From: Streptococcus gallolyticus subsp. gallolyticus DSM 16831
GTDB lineage: Bacteria > Bacillota > Bacilli > Lactobacillales > Streptococcaceae
NCBI RefSeq assembly: GCF_002000985.1
Contig: NZ_CP018822.1
Coordinates: forward strand, 2,188,001-2,252,000
DNA: 64,000 nucleotides
Reading direction: 5' to 3'
The first letter of the stretch is position 1. Every line of letters starts with the position of its first letter. Below the pieces are notes generated by a model. That model worked only from the letters and a program-made list of their open reading frames with translations. It was not told the origin of the DNA and made no database searches. This document shows, in pieces, positions 28,930-35,974 of the stretch. Made by a program: the position numbers and the translations under genes.

Positions 28930-29228
28930 CTATAACCCCAATATTTCAGAAAATGGCAGGTAATCTGTCGTAAATTCTAGCTTTTGAGCTTCGTCAGCAG
29001 AGACTTGAGCTTGTTGAATGAATTTTTTTGAAAGTCATCCAAAGTCAGCTCAGAATGACAAAGCCAATGATTTCCCGTTGTGATGTACCATTTCCCCAAA
29101 GGTTTCAACGTCGTCGAAAACTGCAACTTTTTTGTCAGATTTGTCTGGTCGATAACATAGATTTTTTCATGCGTATAGGTTGGAAAAACAATCTTTTTAA
29201 TCAATTGTTTTACTGATGCCACTGACAT
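28930..29228 (-). pseudogene. frameshifted paralogue of the glycocin-operon unknown protein
   Basis: The open frame (stop at 28977) gives MSVASVKQLIKKIVFPTYTHEK..., closely similar to the intact protein at 33553-33852 up to DDFQ. At an A7 run (about 29025-29031) the frames diverge: the other frame continues FIQQAQVSADEAQKLEFTTDY...EILGL and stops at 28930, matching the paralogue's end (VEFTIDYLPFCEILGL). One extra A would restore a full-length protein of about 99 residues. This is a broken gene, a sequencing slip in a homopolymer, or a slippage-controlled gene. GCAGG before the Met at 29228 sets the start. Confidence 0.75.
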
Positions 29229-29271
29229 GACAATCACCTGCTTTCACTTATATTTCCTATAACACGCCTAC

Positions 29272-29339
29272 ATTATACTCCTTTTCAACTCATAACGAAC
29301 ACCCAAGTCGCAAAACGTTGTTTTTTAGTCGCGAATGGT
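29272..29339 (-). promoter_or_regulatory. LytTR (BlpR-type) box and promoter B
   Basis: The minus strand shows CATTCGCGAC and TTTTGCGACTTGGG half-sites 21 bp apart (29302-29339) and TATAAT (29272-29277) 34 bp from the second half-site. It drives the frameshifted gene, the 49-aa peptide and the 28448 immunity gene. Confidence 0.75.
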
Positions 29340-29436
29340 AATTTTTTAATACTTGCCGTTTACGGCTGTCTTTGACATCTTGTGATTTTAAAATGGCATA
29401 AAAATGATGGCTTGGACTTTTTCAATATTCTTTGTT

Positions 29437-29504
29437 GCCGTTTACGACCGAAAAATGACTTTTTATGACTTAGAAAAAGCTTTTAAGAACTTTTCTGCTA
29501 CAAT
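29437..29504 (+). promoter_or_regulatory. LytTR (BlpR-type) box and promoter C (pheromone gene)
   Basis: CCGTTTACGAC and CTTTTTATGACTT half-sites are 21 bp apart (29437-29470), and the TACAAT -10 (29499-29504) begins 34 bp from the second. It is back to back with box B and explains pheromone autoinduction. Confidence 0.8.
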
Positions 29505-29528
29505 TAATCACTAAGGAGGTTTATAAAA

Positions 29529-29669
29529 ATGATGACAGAAAAAATGTTTAAAGAATTAAATCAATCTGAATTAGAGAAAACGATTGGTGGAAAGAATAAG
29601 GATTTCTTAATTGTTGGACCTTTCGATTGGTTTAAAAAACATCAAGGGAAATCACAAAAACACATGTAA
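29529..29669 (+). CDS. gsp: double-glycine peptide pheromone precursor (GSP/CSP-like)
   Basis: The 46-residue precursor has a leader MMTEKMFKELNQSELEKTIGG ending in Gly-Gly at 20-21, then KNK and the core DFLIVGPFDW followed by a basic tail ending QKHM. As I recall, the S. gallolyticus pheromone has the same DFLIVGPFDW core and is cut three residues after GG; by analogy the mature peptide here would be 22 residues beginning at Asp25. AAGGAGG precedes the start. It is divergent from its likely receptor kinase and has its own LytTR box and terminator. Confidence 0.9.
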   Translation: MMTEKMFKELNQSELEKTIGGKNKDFLIVGPFDWFKKHQGKSQKHM

Positions 29670-29670
29670 A

Positions 29671-29700
29671 AAATCATTCGACTTATTAGTCGAATGATTT
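29671..29700. terminator. bidirectional terminator between gsp and the receptor kinase
   Basis: A perfect 13-bp stem (29671-29683 with 29688-29700, TATT loop) is flanked by A and T runs. It follows gsp on the plus strand and overlaps the end of the kinase gene on the minus strand. Confidence 0.9.
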
Positions 29701-30996
29701 TTTTATACATATTGTTTGTCTGAAATGATAATTTTTACTTGATGTTTGTACCGACATATTTGGATACTTTTTCAACATCTGGTTAACCGTTTTAAGACCA
29801 ACACCTCGTCCAAAGCCCTTACTTGAATAATTCTTCTGATAAATCAATTCCACAGGAACTCGTTCTTCTTTTGTAGTGTTATCGATAACTAGTAAATAGT
29901 CATCCCCTTGATAGAAACAAGCAATAATCATGGCAGGATTTTCAGCTTCCATAGCTGCTTCAATCGCATTATCACACAAAATCGACAAAAGTCGCACATA
30001 GTCTAGTAATGGTATCTCAGGAAGTCCGATCTTATCTTTAACCTCTAATTGAACGGCAATGTGATAAGACTCAGCCTCTAAAAACTTTGCTGATAATACA
30101 CTTTTTATTGCATCATTGTCAATATTAATCAATCGTCCAATATCAAATTTTTTATTCTGAACAAGGTGCCCTGACTCTTCTAATACAGAATTGTAAATAT
30201 TTCTGACCATATCCATATCATTTTGGTCGATTCCTTCTTTTAAACTCACTAAAATATTGGCATAATCATGACGAAAAGCTCTTAGTTCTTCATATAAGCC
30301 TTCGATTTGCTTGCTATATACCGACAAAGAATGCAGTTCTTGTTCTCGCGCTAATGATACTTCTTTCTCAAGCCAATTTTGATAAGAGCGATTCATATAA
30401 AACAGCATTAAAATGAAGAAAGTGAAATAGAGAGCCACCAACCATTGGCGATAAACCAAGTTTGGGACACCACCATAAACTTCCATACCTGTTAGAAATT
30501 CAATAGCCACATAAAAAGCAATCATCGTTACATCAGTAACAATAAGAAAAAATCTTAATATGCTGACACTAACCATTTCTATAAATCTTTGAAAATCAAA
30601 TTTAGAAATTTTCACTAGCAAAATATAAAGCATTAGGGATGTTAGCTCGACACACATAAAAATTATATTATTTTCACCTACATTCAGATAATTTAAACCA
30701 ATGATTGGAAGCATAAAGAAACCTATCAAACGCCTAAAAACACTCTCAACAATCCAAGGAAAAACACCATAAAAGACATGAAGTGTTAGTGGTAAAGACC
30801 TATTTTTTAGATAAGATAACAATATCAGAATAATAAAATTACATATAATAAAATAAAACCAAGCATGATCAACCCATACAAAAACAGCAACTGCTATTAA
30901 TATCTCAAAAAAGTTTAACTTCTCACCTCTGACTTGAGAATAAATGTATAGAATAAACGAATTTACTATTAAGCAAAGAAATAAGTAATCCAACAT
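29686..30996 (-). CDS. blpH: pheromone receptor histidine kinase BlpH
   Basis: The 436-residue HPK10-family kinase has six to seven N-terminal membrane segments (about 1-205), H box FRHDYANILVSLKE, N box DNAIEAAM and G box GFGRGVGLKTV. It lies tail to tail with the pheromone gene and directly after its regulator (4-base gap), which makes it the most likely pheromone receptor. It is transcribed from the LytTR box at 32128-32166 after blpS and blpR. Confidence 0.9.
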   Translation of the reverse strand: MLDYLFLCLIVNSFILYIYSQVRGEKLNFFEILIAVAVFVWVDHAWFYFIICNFIILILLSYLKNRSLPLTLHVFYGVFPWIVESVFRRLIGFFMLPIIGLNYLNVGENNIIFMCVELTSLMLYILLVKISKFDFQRFIEMVSVSILRFFLIVTDVTMIAFYVAIEFLTGMEVYGGVPNLVYRQWLVALYFTFFILMLFYMNRSYQNWLEKEVSLAREQELHSLSVYSKQIEGLYEELRAFRHDYANILVSLKEGIDQNDMDMVRNIYNSVLEESGHLVQNKKFDIGRLINIDNDAIKSVLSAKFLEAESYHIAVQLEVKDKIGLPEIPLLDYVRLLSILCDNAIEAAMEAENPAMIIACFYQGDDYLLVIDNTTKEERVPVELIYQKNYSSKGFGRGVGLKTVNQMLKKYPNMSVQTSSKNYHFRQTICIKKSFD

Positions 30997-31000
30997 ATCC

Positions 31001-31732
31001 TCACCTCATCTCATTTAATAGAGGTTTTATTTTATCTCTAGAAACTAGGCAAGTGTCCCCAGTTTCGAAATAAACACTTCGTGTCGCTTTATCAAATCTG
31101 ACCACATTATCCACATTAATGATAAAAGAACGATGACACTTAAAAAGACGTTTGTCTGATTTAGCAATCTCTGCAATCGTTGCATAAAATTCCATTCTGT
31201 CATTTTTCGTATGCATAATCACGCGGTGCACAGCAGGAGAGGTTTCAAAATAGAGAATGTCACTATATGGCATGCGCACACGTGCTTTAGGAGTTTCAAA
31301 TAAAAAGGAGTTTTCGCCGAAATTATCATTTTGATGTTTCATGGCTTCCTTTAGGCACAACTCTATGCGTTCACTAAATGCTTGGTCATTCAGGTTCTTA
31401 TCAATAAAATCAATTGCCCCTACTAACGCTTGGTAGGTCAGCAGCATAAATTCTGAATGAGTTGTTACAAAAACAATGATAGCTGTTGCATCTTTTTCAC
31501 GAATAGCTTTAGCGACATCAATTCCTTGTTTTTCGTCGTCTCTGATTTCTAAATCAAGAAAGAAAATTTGATGCTCTCCTTTTTCAGTTGCCTTAGCTAT
31601 AATCTCATTTGCAGAGCCAAACATTTCTAACTTTCGATAGTCCCAATTATTTTTTGCCATAATGGTCGCAATCTCGCGTTCCATACGAAATTGCTGTATG
31701 ATATTATCCTCTAGTACATAAATATCTAACAT
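31001..31732 (-). CDS. blpR: pheromone response regulator BlpR
   Basis: The 243-residue regulator has a receiver domain (MLDIYVLEDNIIQQF, phospho-acceptor Asp in FFLDLEIRDDEKQG) and a LytTR DNA-binding domain (ARVRMPYSDILYFETSPAVH ... FKCHRSFIINVDNVVRFDK). It belongs to the ComE/BlpR group, which bind pairs of direct repeats 21 bp apart; ten such pairs occur in this island. It is between blpS and blpH in one transcript. Confidence 0.92.
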   Translation of the reverse strand: MLDIYVLEDNIIQQFRMEREIATIMAKNNWDYRKLEMFGSANEIIAKATEKGEHQIFFLDLEIRDDEKQGIDVAKAIREKDATAIIVFVTTHSEFMLLTYQALVGAIDFIDKNLNDQAFSERIELCLKEAMKHQNDNFGENSFLFETPKARVRMPYSDILYFETSPAVHRVIMHTKNDRMEFYATIAEIAKSDKRLFKCHRSFIINVDNVVRFDKATRSVYFETGDTCLVSRDKIKPLLNEMR

Positions 31733-31748
31733 AAATCTCCTCTAAAAA

Positions 31749-32075
31749 TCAGTCATTTGAGATGATTTCTTTTAGTTGACTTCCTTTACTTCGTGCATAA
31801 TGTACAGGTCGCTTTTCATCTCCAACATATAAAAGTCGCTGCTCTCTATCCATTATCCGTATTTTATCCCTATTTACCAAAGTATCACGGTGACACCTAA
31901 AGAACTGATGATATTCTCTTTCAATATCTTTTAATTGATGATAAATGTGATATTCCTCATCAGCGGTTACGACCTTGACCATATGAATTTTTTCCTTAGA
32001 GACTTGAATAAAAAGGATATCGTCAATAGCCAATTTATAATCTCGCCTGTTAATTGTAAATTTAAAATATTTCAT
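31749..32075 (-). CDS. blpS: LytTR-only regulator BlpS
   Basis: The 108-residue protein is a LytTR DNA-binding domain with no receiver (YKLAIDDILFIQVSKEKIHM ... FRCHRDTLVNRDKIRIMDREQ). In the S. gallolyticus gallocin circuit BlpS acts as a fourth component that restrains the system. It could compete with BlpR for the same direct repeats. It is the first gene of the blpS-blpR-blpH transcript. Confidence 0.85.
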   Translation of the reverse strand: MKYFKFTINRRDYKLAIDDILFIQVSKEKIHMVKVVTADEEYHIYHQLKDIEREYHQFFRCHRDTLVNRDKIRIMDREQRLLYVGDEKRPVHYARSKGSQLKEIISND

Positions 32076-32098
32076 AAATCATTATTCCCTCCAATAAC

Positions 32099-32166
32099 AT
32101 TATAAAGGAAATATTGATAAAAAAATCTCCAAGTCATAAACAGACAAAATAAGGTCACGAACGGTC
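32099..32166 (-). promoter_or_regulatory. LytTR (BlpR-type) box and promoter D (blpSRH)
   Basis: Half-sites GTTCGTGAC and GTTTATGACTTGG are 21 bp apart on the minus strand (32128-32166), and TATAAT (32099-32104) lies 33 bp from the second half-site. Confidence 0.8.
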
Positions 32167-32218
32167 ACTTTTTATTGTAACATAGTAAAATGATATATGA
32201 CTAGTTCTCATAAAATAG

Positions 32219-32250
32219 AAAAATTGTCCGTACAATAACAGACAATTTTT
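32219..32250 (-). terminator. terminator of the glycocin-like operon
   Basis: AAAATTGTC and GACAATTTT (about 32220-32249) form a stem directly after the glycosyltransferase stop codon on the minus strand. It separates this operon from blpSRH downstream. Confidence 0.7.
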
Positions 32251-32258
32251 ATTATAAT

Positions 32259-33551
32259 TCATTTAGCTCTAAGTAAGAACTCCCTCATAGAATTAGTTAA
32301 AAAACAAGGAAAATCACTATTCCTATTAAATAATTCTTCTAGTATACTCTTACTTTTTTGGGGCTCTCCCTCTAATAATAAATAAGTTGCTAAGACAGAA
32401 TATAAATAGTCGACAGGAAAAATGCTATTCTCAGTCTTTAATTTTTGACAAACATTTAACATTTCTTCTAACTCATCGCCTATTATTTCCTGAATTTTCA
32501 ACAATTTAAAAGCATATTTCAAAAAAATATAATCTGAATGTTCACATGCAACATCTTTTATCGTGTATTGATATTTTTCAAAGTCAGATATTCTCTTATT
32601 TTGAAGTGCCTTAAACATAAGCAAGAGGGTTATTCTTACACTATAATAACTTCCTTTAAGATTTCTACTCAAAGAATCATTATAAAGAGAGTCGTAACAT
32701 AATGTTTTCATTTCTGTATACTCAATGCTATTAAAATTATCTCTCAAATAAAAATATAACCACCTTAGATTCATAGGATTTTCATCAATAGTTAACAAAA
32801 GCAATTTATTATAATAATCAGCTTTTTTCAAAGTCATCCTATTCTGACTAATAATATCTATATTAATATTAGTATAATGAACATCACCTACAGAAGAAAA
32901 ATATGTTTCATGGACCCTCCCACGGTATGAAAAACAAGATAGGTTTTGGATAACCTTACCAGTTTTGTAAACGTTATCACCTCGAATTATATTTAAGTTG
33001 AATACTGTTTTAGGATAATCACCAAAATTTTTCAAATAGGTCAACAATAATTTTAATAATTTAAAATTGGTAATTCTTTCATCAGCATCAAGAGAAACAA
33101 TCCAGTCGCAACTCGCCTTGCTATTTGCAAAATTTCTAGCTCTAGAAAAATCATCACACCATTCAAAAGAATACAAACTAATTGAAGTATCATTCATCGA
33201 ATAATTAGTTAAAATTTCAATAGTCTCATCAGTTGATCCTGTATCTACAACGATAATCTCATCAGCTAGTTTTTTTAAACTCTTTATGCTTTTTAATATC
33301 GTATTTTGCTCATTTTTTACAATGTAAACTACTGAGATTGTTGATTGGTTATTAAAATCAACTTTATTAACATAATCTATAACTTGTCTACACGATAATG
33401 ATTTAGAATTTTTAGTATAAAGTATATTCCAATCATCAGATTCAATTAATTCAATAAGATGTAAGATTAATTCAAAATCTACTTTTGATTGTTTAATATA
33501 CGCTTGATTTTCTCTAAGCCATTCTTTCTTTAATATTGGATTTATTTTCAT
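32259..33551 (-). CDS. SunS-like GT2 glycosyltransferase (putative glycocin glycosyltransferase)
   Basis: The 430-residue protein has a family 2 GT-A domain (about 70-235): VVYIVKNEQNTILKSIKSL, VVDTGSTDET (102-110), FSRARNFA and the metal-binding DADERI motif (Asp155-Asp157), then a YRGRVHETY segment that resembles the FHGKVHEEP region I recall in the sublancin S-glycosyltransferase SunS. The C-terminal half is helical and TPR-like, also as in SunS. No signal or membrane segment is seen, so it would act in the cytosol on a precursor peptide. The start MKINPI (33551) lies one base after the preceding gene. Alternative: a sugar transferase for another acceptor, but the adjacent CX6C peptide argues for glycocin modification. 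Confidence 0.75.
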   Translation of the reverse strand: MKINPILKKEWLRENQAYIKQSKVDFELILHLIELIESDDWNILYTKNSKSLSCRQVIDYVNKVDFNNQSTISVVYIVKNEQNTILKSIKSLKKLADEIIVVDTGSTDETIEILTNYSMNDTSISLYSFEWCDDFSRARNFANSKASCDWIVSLDADERITNFKLLKLLLTYLKNFGDYPKTVFNLNIIRGDNVYKTGKVIQNLSCFSYRGRVHETYFSSVGDVHYTNINIDIISQNRMTLKKADYYNKLLLLTIDENPMNLRWLYFYLRDNFNSIEYTEMKTLCYDSLYNDSLSRNLKGSYYSVRITLLLMFKALQNKRISDFEKYQYTIKDVACEHSDYIFLKYAFKLLKIQEIIGDELEEMLNVCQKLKTENSIFPVDYLYSVLATYLLLEGEPQKSKSILEELFNRNSDFPCFLTNSMREFLLRAK

Positions 33552-33552
33552 T

Positions 33553-33852
33553 CTATAATCCCAATATTTCACAAAATGGCAAATAATCAATCGTAAACTC
33601 AACAGCTTGTGCATCATTGTCACTTAGTTTAGACATGTTTAAAAAATTAGCTTGAAAATCTTCAAATGATAATTCTGAATGGCAAATCCAGTGTTTACCA
33701 TTTGTGATATACCATTTTCCCAATGATTTCAACTCTTTTGAAAACAGAACTTCTTTTTGAACATTGTCCAAATTGATAACAAAAACCTGTTCATGAGTAT
33801 TTTCAGGAAAAATAATCTTCTTTACAAAATTTTTAGCTCCAGATATAGTCAT
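33553..33852 (-). CDS. conserved unknown protein of the glycocin-like operon
   Basis: The 99-residue protein (MTISGAKNFVKKIIFPENTHEQVFV...) has no signal peptide or membrane helix. A central segment GKWYITNGKHWICHSELSFEDFQ is strongly conserved with the frameshifted paralogue at 28930-29228. I do not recognise the family. It lies between the precursor peptide and the glycosyltransferase, 25 and 1 bases away, so it may be an immunity protein, a leader-binding chaperone or a glycosyltransferase partner. The start at 33852 is chosen from the paralogue and an AAGG site. Confidence 0.65.
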   Translation of the reverse strand: MTISGAKNFVKKIIFPENTHEQVFVINLDNVQKEVLFSKELKSLGKWYITNGKHWICHSELSFEDFQANFLNMSKLSDNDAQAVEFTIDYLPFCEILGL

Positions 33853-33877
33853 AACTTTTCCAACCTTCATCTAAAAA

Positions 33878-34060
33878 TTAATTTTTACAAACTCTTCTCA
33901 TATAAGCACAGGCACTGCCCGGATCAGATGTTCCATAGCCTCCAAGTGCAATATCATGTGCACAAGTTACCATTGCCCATTTACACGCTGTACTAGCTCC
34001 GCCTTCATAAGCCGCTAATAACTCTTTTGACAATTCCTTAAACTCAGTTACTTTTTGCAT
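33878..34060 (-). CDS. glycocin-like bacteriocin precursor (CX6C-loop-CX6C)
   Basis: The 60-residue precursor has a 21-residue leader MQKVTEFKELSKELLAAYEGG and a 39-residue core beginning ASTACKWAMVTC. The core has exactly four cysteines, at core positions 5, 12, 30 and 37, arranged CX6C, a 17-residue Gly/Ser/Thr-containing loop (AHDIALGGYGTSDPGSA), CX6C. This matches the disulfide-clasped helix-loop-helix of sublancin and glycocin F. Candidate glycosylation sites in the loop are Thr23, Ser24 and Ser28. GGAGG eight bases upstream fixes the start at 34060. It is followed by the unknown 99-aa protein and the glycosyltransferase and preceded by an XRE regulator and a secreted thioredoxin-like protein. 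Confidence 0.8.
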   Translation of the reverse strand: MQKVTEFKELSKELLAAYEGGASTACKWAMVTCAHDIALGGYGTSDPGSACAYMRRVCKN

Positions 34061-34087
34061 AATAGATACCTCCATTTTGTTTTAACA

Positions 34088-34122
34088 ATTATATTGTAAG
34101 CCCTTACTAAAAATCAGTAAAG
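34088..34122 (-). promoter_or_regulatory. possible internal promoter and operator of the glycocin precursor
   Basis: A TATAAT -10 (34088-34093, minus strand) lies 28 bases before the precursor start, without a strong -35. Just upstream, CTTACT-AAAAATC-AGTAAAG (34103-34122) is an inverted repeat that could bind the neighbouring XRE regulator. The assignment is inference. Confidence 0.4.
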
Positions 34123-34141
34123 CAACTTTAAATAGCAAATA

Positions 34142-34351
34142 TTATTGGTAGACTAAAATATCTAAACTAACTTCAAATAATTGTGCTAAACTAATTAAAC
34201 TCATAAAATCTGGATAATTTTCACCAGTCTCCCATTTTGAAATAGCTTGATGACTTACGCCAATTCTTTTAGAAAGATCACTTTGTGACATTTTTTTCAT
34301 TAAGCGATATTTCTTTATATTTTTAGATAATTGAATCTTATTATTCTTCAT
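34142..34351 (-). CDS. XRE-family transcriptional regulator
   Basis: The 69-residue protein is a single helix-turn-helix domain of the Cro/CI type (SKNIKKYRLMKKMSQSDLSKRIGVSHQAISKWETG). It starts inside the end of the thioredoxin-like gene (11-base overlap) with an AGAGG site, so it is in the same transcript, and lies 81 bases before the glycocin precursor. It may control that peptide from the inverted repeat in the gap. Confidence 0.85.
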   Translation of the reverse strand: MKNNKIQLSKNIKKYRLMKKMSQSDLSKRIGVSHQAISKWETGENYPDFMSLISLAQLFEVSLDILVYQ

Positions 34352-35354
34352 TTACTTTTCCTCTGCCAAGTTTCATTAAAATCAGTCCCAATAGAGAAAT
34401 TAACAGTCCATATGCTGAAAAGTTGTTTGCTTTAATGCCTAATTTAGGTAGGGCGTTGCTGTTATTAGTTTTTATTTCATTTTTAGAGAAAGCTTGTGGG
34501 CTTTCTGGAACAATTAAGGCTTTTTCAGCGGTTTTAACATCATTTTGCGGTGAAAAAATCACATTCTGAATATTAGAATCAGTTTTTATTTCTTTAGCGT
34601 CAAATGCTATCGTTTCTGTATTATCTTCATTTGATTGTTCAGCCATTGCTGCTGCCATAGCCGCTGGGATTTTCCCATAAAAGAGATAGTCATAAAGTTC
34701 TTGTCCAGAAATACCACCACCAATCCACGCACTCACAATTTGACCATTTTGCAAACGGATAATGGTAGGTGTTCCTGGAATACCAATCGTTCCAAAAAGA
34801 AAGTTCGCTGCTTCTTCATCAAAATCCTGACTGTCAGTATTGTAATACTCTAGACGATTATCCATTAAAGTGTTGAACTCTTTTAAAGCTGGGGAAAACT
34901 GACGACAATAGTAACAAGTCGGACGTCCAACATAAATCACATGCTCTTTTCCGTCCTCTGTAAACATAGCATAAACATCTGTCATTGGAACGTGATTAAA
35001 GTCTGCGACATTTTCTTCATATTGGGGAATGGTGACTTCAGCTTCTTCTGGCTCATCTGATGTGTCTGATGCTATCGTTTCCGTTGCTTCGGTTGATTCC
35101 ATTATAACTGATGAATTATCAGCCGTTTCAATTGATAATACCTCCTCAGTTTTTTCGGATTGACTTTCTGAAATATCATTTGATGGCTCAATAATATCTG
35201 TTGCTAGATTTTCTGTAACATTATCTCCATTATCCACAACTTCTGTCGTTTCAGTTGTAGGCACAAGCTCATCATCAGCAAAGACAGAAACGGTTGCCAT
35301 TGATAAAACAGTTGCAGATAATAAAATTATTGATTTTAAAACGTTCTTTTTCAT
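34341..35354 (-). CDS. secreted, wall- or membrane-anchored thioredoxin-like protein
   Basis: The 337-residue protein has a signal peptide (about 1-26), an acidic Ser/Thr/Glu-rich region (28-115), a thioredoxin fold with CYYC at 147-150 and the cis-Pro motif GIPGTPTI, a second linker, then a C-terminal LPKLG followed by a hydrophobic helix and a basic tail, which resembles a variant sorting signal. Disulfide formation is needed for glycocins and for gallocin-type peptides, so an oxidase role for the exported cysteine-containing bacteriocins is likely. It is the first gene after LytTR box E. Confidence 0.8.
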   Translation of the reverse strand: MKKNVLKSIILLSATVLSMATVSVFADDELVPTTETTEVVDNGDNVTENLATDIIEPSNDISESQSEKTEEVLSIETADNSSVIMESTEATETIASDTSDEPEEAEVTIPQYEENVADFNHVPMTDVYAMFTEDGKEHVIYVGRPTCYYCRQFSPALKEFNTLMDNRLEYYNTDSQDFDEEAANFLFGTIGIPGTPTIIRLQNGQIVSAWIGGGISGQELYDYLFYGKIPAAMAAAMAEQSNEDNTETIAFDAKEIKTDSNIQNVIFSPQNDVKTAEKALIVPESPQAFSKNEIKTNNSNALPKLGIKANNFSAYGLLISLLGLILMKLGRGKVNEE

Positions 35355-35398
35355 AAAATCTCCTTTTAATTAAGATTGTCACCGCGATTGACCATTTC

Positions 35399-35465
35399 AG
35401 TTTAACAAATTCTCTTGGAAATAAACGTCCAAGTCGTAATTTGTCGTTTTTAGGTCGTAAATGGT
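35399..35465 (-). promoter_or_regulatory. LytTR (BlpR-type) box and promoter E (thioredoxin/glycocin operon)
   Basis: Half-sites ATTTACGAC and AATTACGACTTGG are 21 bp apart on the minus strand (35427-35465), and TAAACT (35399-35404) lies 33 bp from the second. It places the thioredoxin-like gene and the downstream glycocin genes under the pheromone circuit. Confidence 0.78.
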
Positions 35466-35483
35466 AAAATTTGATTAAAACAA

Positions 35484-35508
35484 AAGCTGATAGGCAATCT
35501 ATCAGCTT
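35484..35508 (-). terminator. terminator of the truncated bacteriocin cassette
   Basis: AAGCTGATAG pairs with CTATCAGCTT around GCAAT. About 55 bp containing this hairpin and its flank are nearly identical to 36165-36226. Confidence 0.8.
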
Positions 35509-35606
35509 GAAAATGTGTGACTATCACAATAGTAATACATTATAAATTATTCTTTCAGGCAATATTATTGCCGTAAAAATATGAATCTGATTATCAATAA
35601 TAGTTA

Positions 35607-35822
35607 TTATTTTTTATCTCTATTTTCATAATATATCAATAGCAAAATAAGCAAACAGACTATCGTCAGAAAGCTAGTGTTATCTTCCTTTTGACTTAAA
35701 ACATAACAAGTCAAAAAAATGATATAAGATGAGGCTTTATTATTTTTCTTAATAAAGAAACCGTCAATAAAAATTATAGCTAAGATAATGCAGAATAAAA
35801 TAACAAAAATAGAATAGTACAT
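35607..35822 (-). CDS. small membrane protein, putative immunity
   Basis: The 71-residue protein has two to three hydrophobic segments (MYYSIFVILFCIILAIIFI, ASSYIIFLTCYVL, LTIVCLLILLLIYY) and a charged end (ENRDKK). It starts a few bases after the 48-aa ORF, without a clear ribosome-binding site, so it would be coupled. Its place between a bacteriocin leader remnant and a terminator suggests an immunity protein; no family is recognised. Confidence 0.5.
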   Translation of the reverse strand: MYYSIFVILFCIILAIIFIDGFFIKKNNKASSYIIFLTCYVLSQKEDNTSFLTIVCLLILLLIYYENRDKK

Positions 35823-35827
35823 AGAAA

Positions 35828-35974
35828 TTAATTTGCTTTATTTATACTATACAATATAAACATTGTGAAGAAAACGAGAACTCCTTTTACTAACATACCG
35901 TCTGTCGATAATACTGCCTTCGCTCCTATTGCCAAAAACAGTATATTTTTTAGAATAGCTCTCCAATTTTTCAT
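35828..35974 (-). CDS. 48-aa membrane peptide, putative immunity
   Basis: The peptide (MKNWRAILKNILFLAIGAK..., ending YSINKAN) has a basic start and two hydrophobic stretches. Its ATG overlaps the TGA that ends the truncated bacteriocin leader at 35971-36033, so translation would be coupled to that remnant. It resembles the layout of bacteriocin plus immunity seen at 36239-36609. Too short for family assignment. Confidence 0.5.
   Translation of the reverse strand: MKNWRAILKNILFLAIGAKAVLSTDGMLVKGVLVFFTMFILYSINKAN

Noticed and set aside
33878..34060. Lantibiotic or sactipeptide precursor
   Set aside because: No LanM/LanBC or radical SAM enzyme is in the operon; the CX6C pairs with a glycosyltransferase and thioredoxin-like protein fit a glycocin better.
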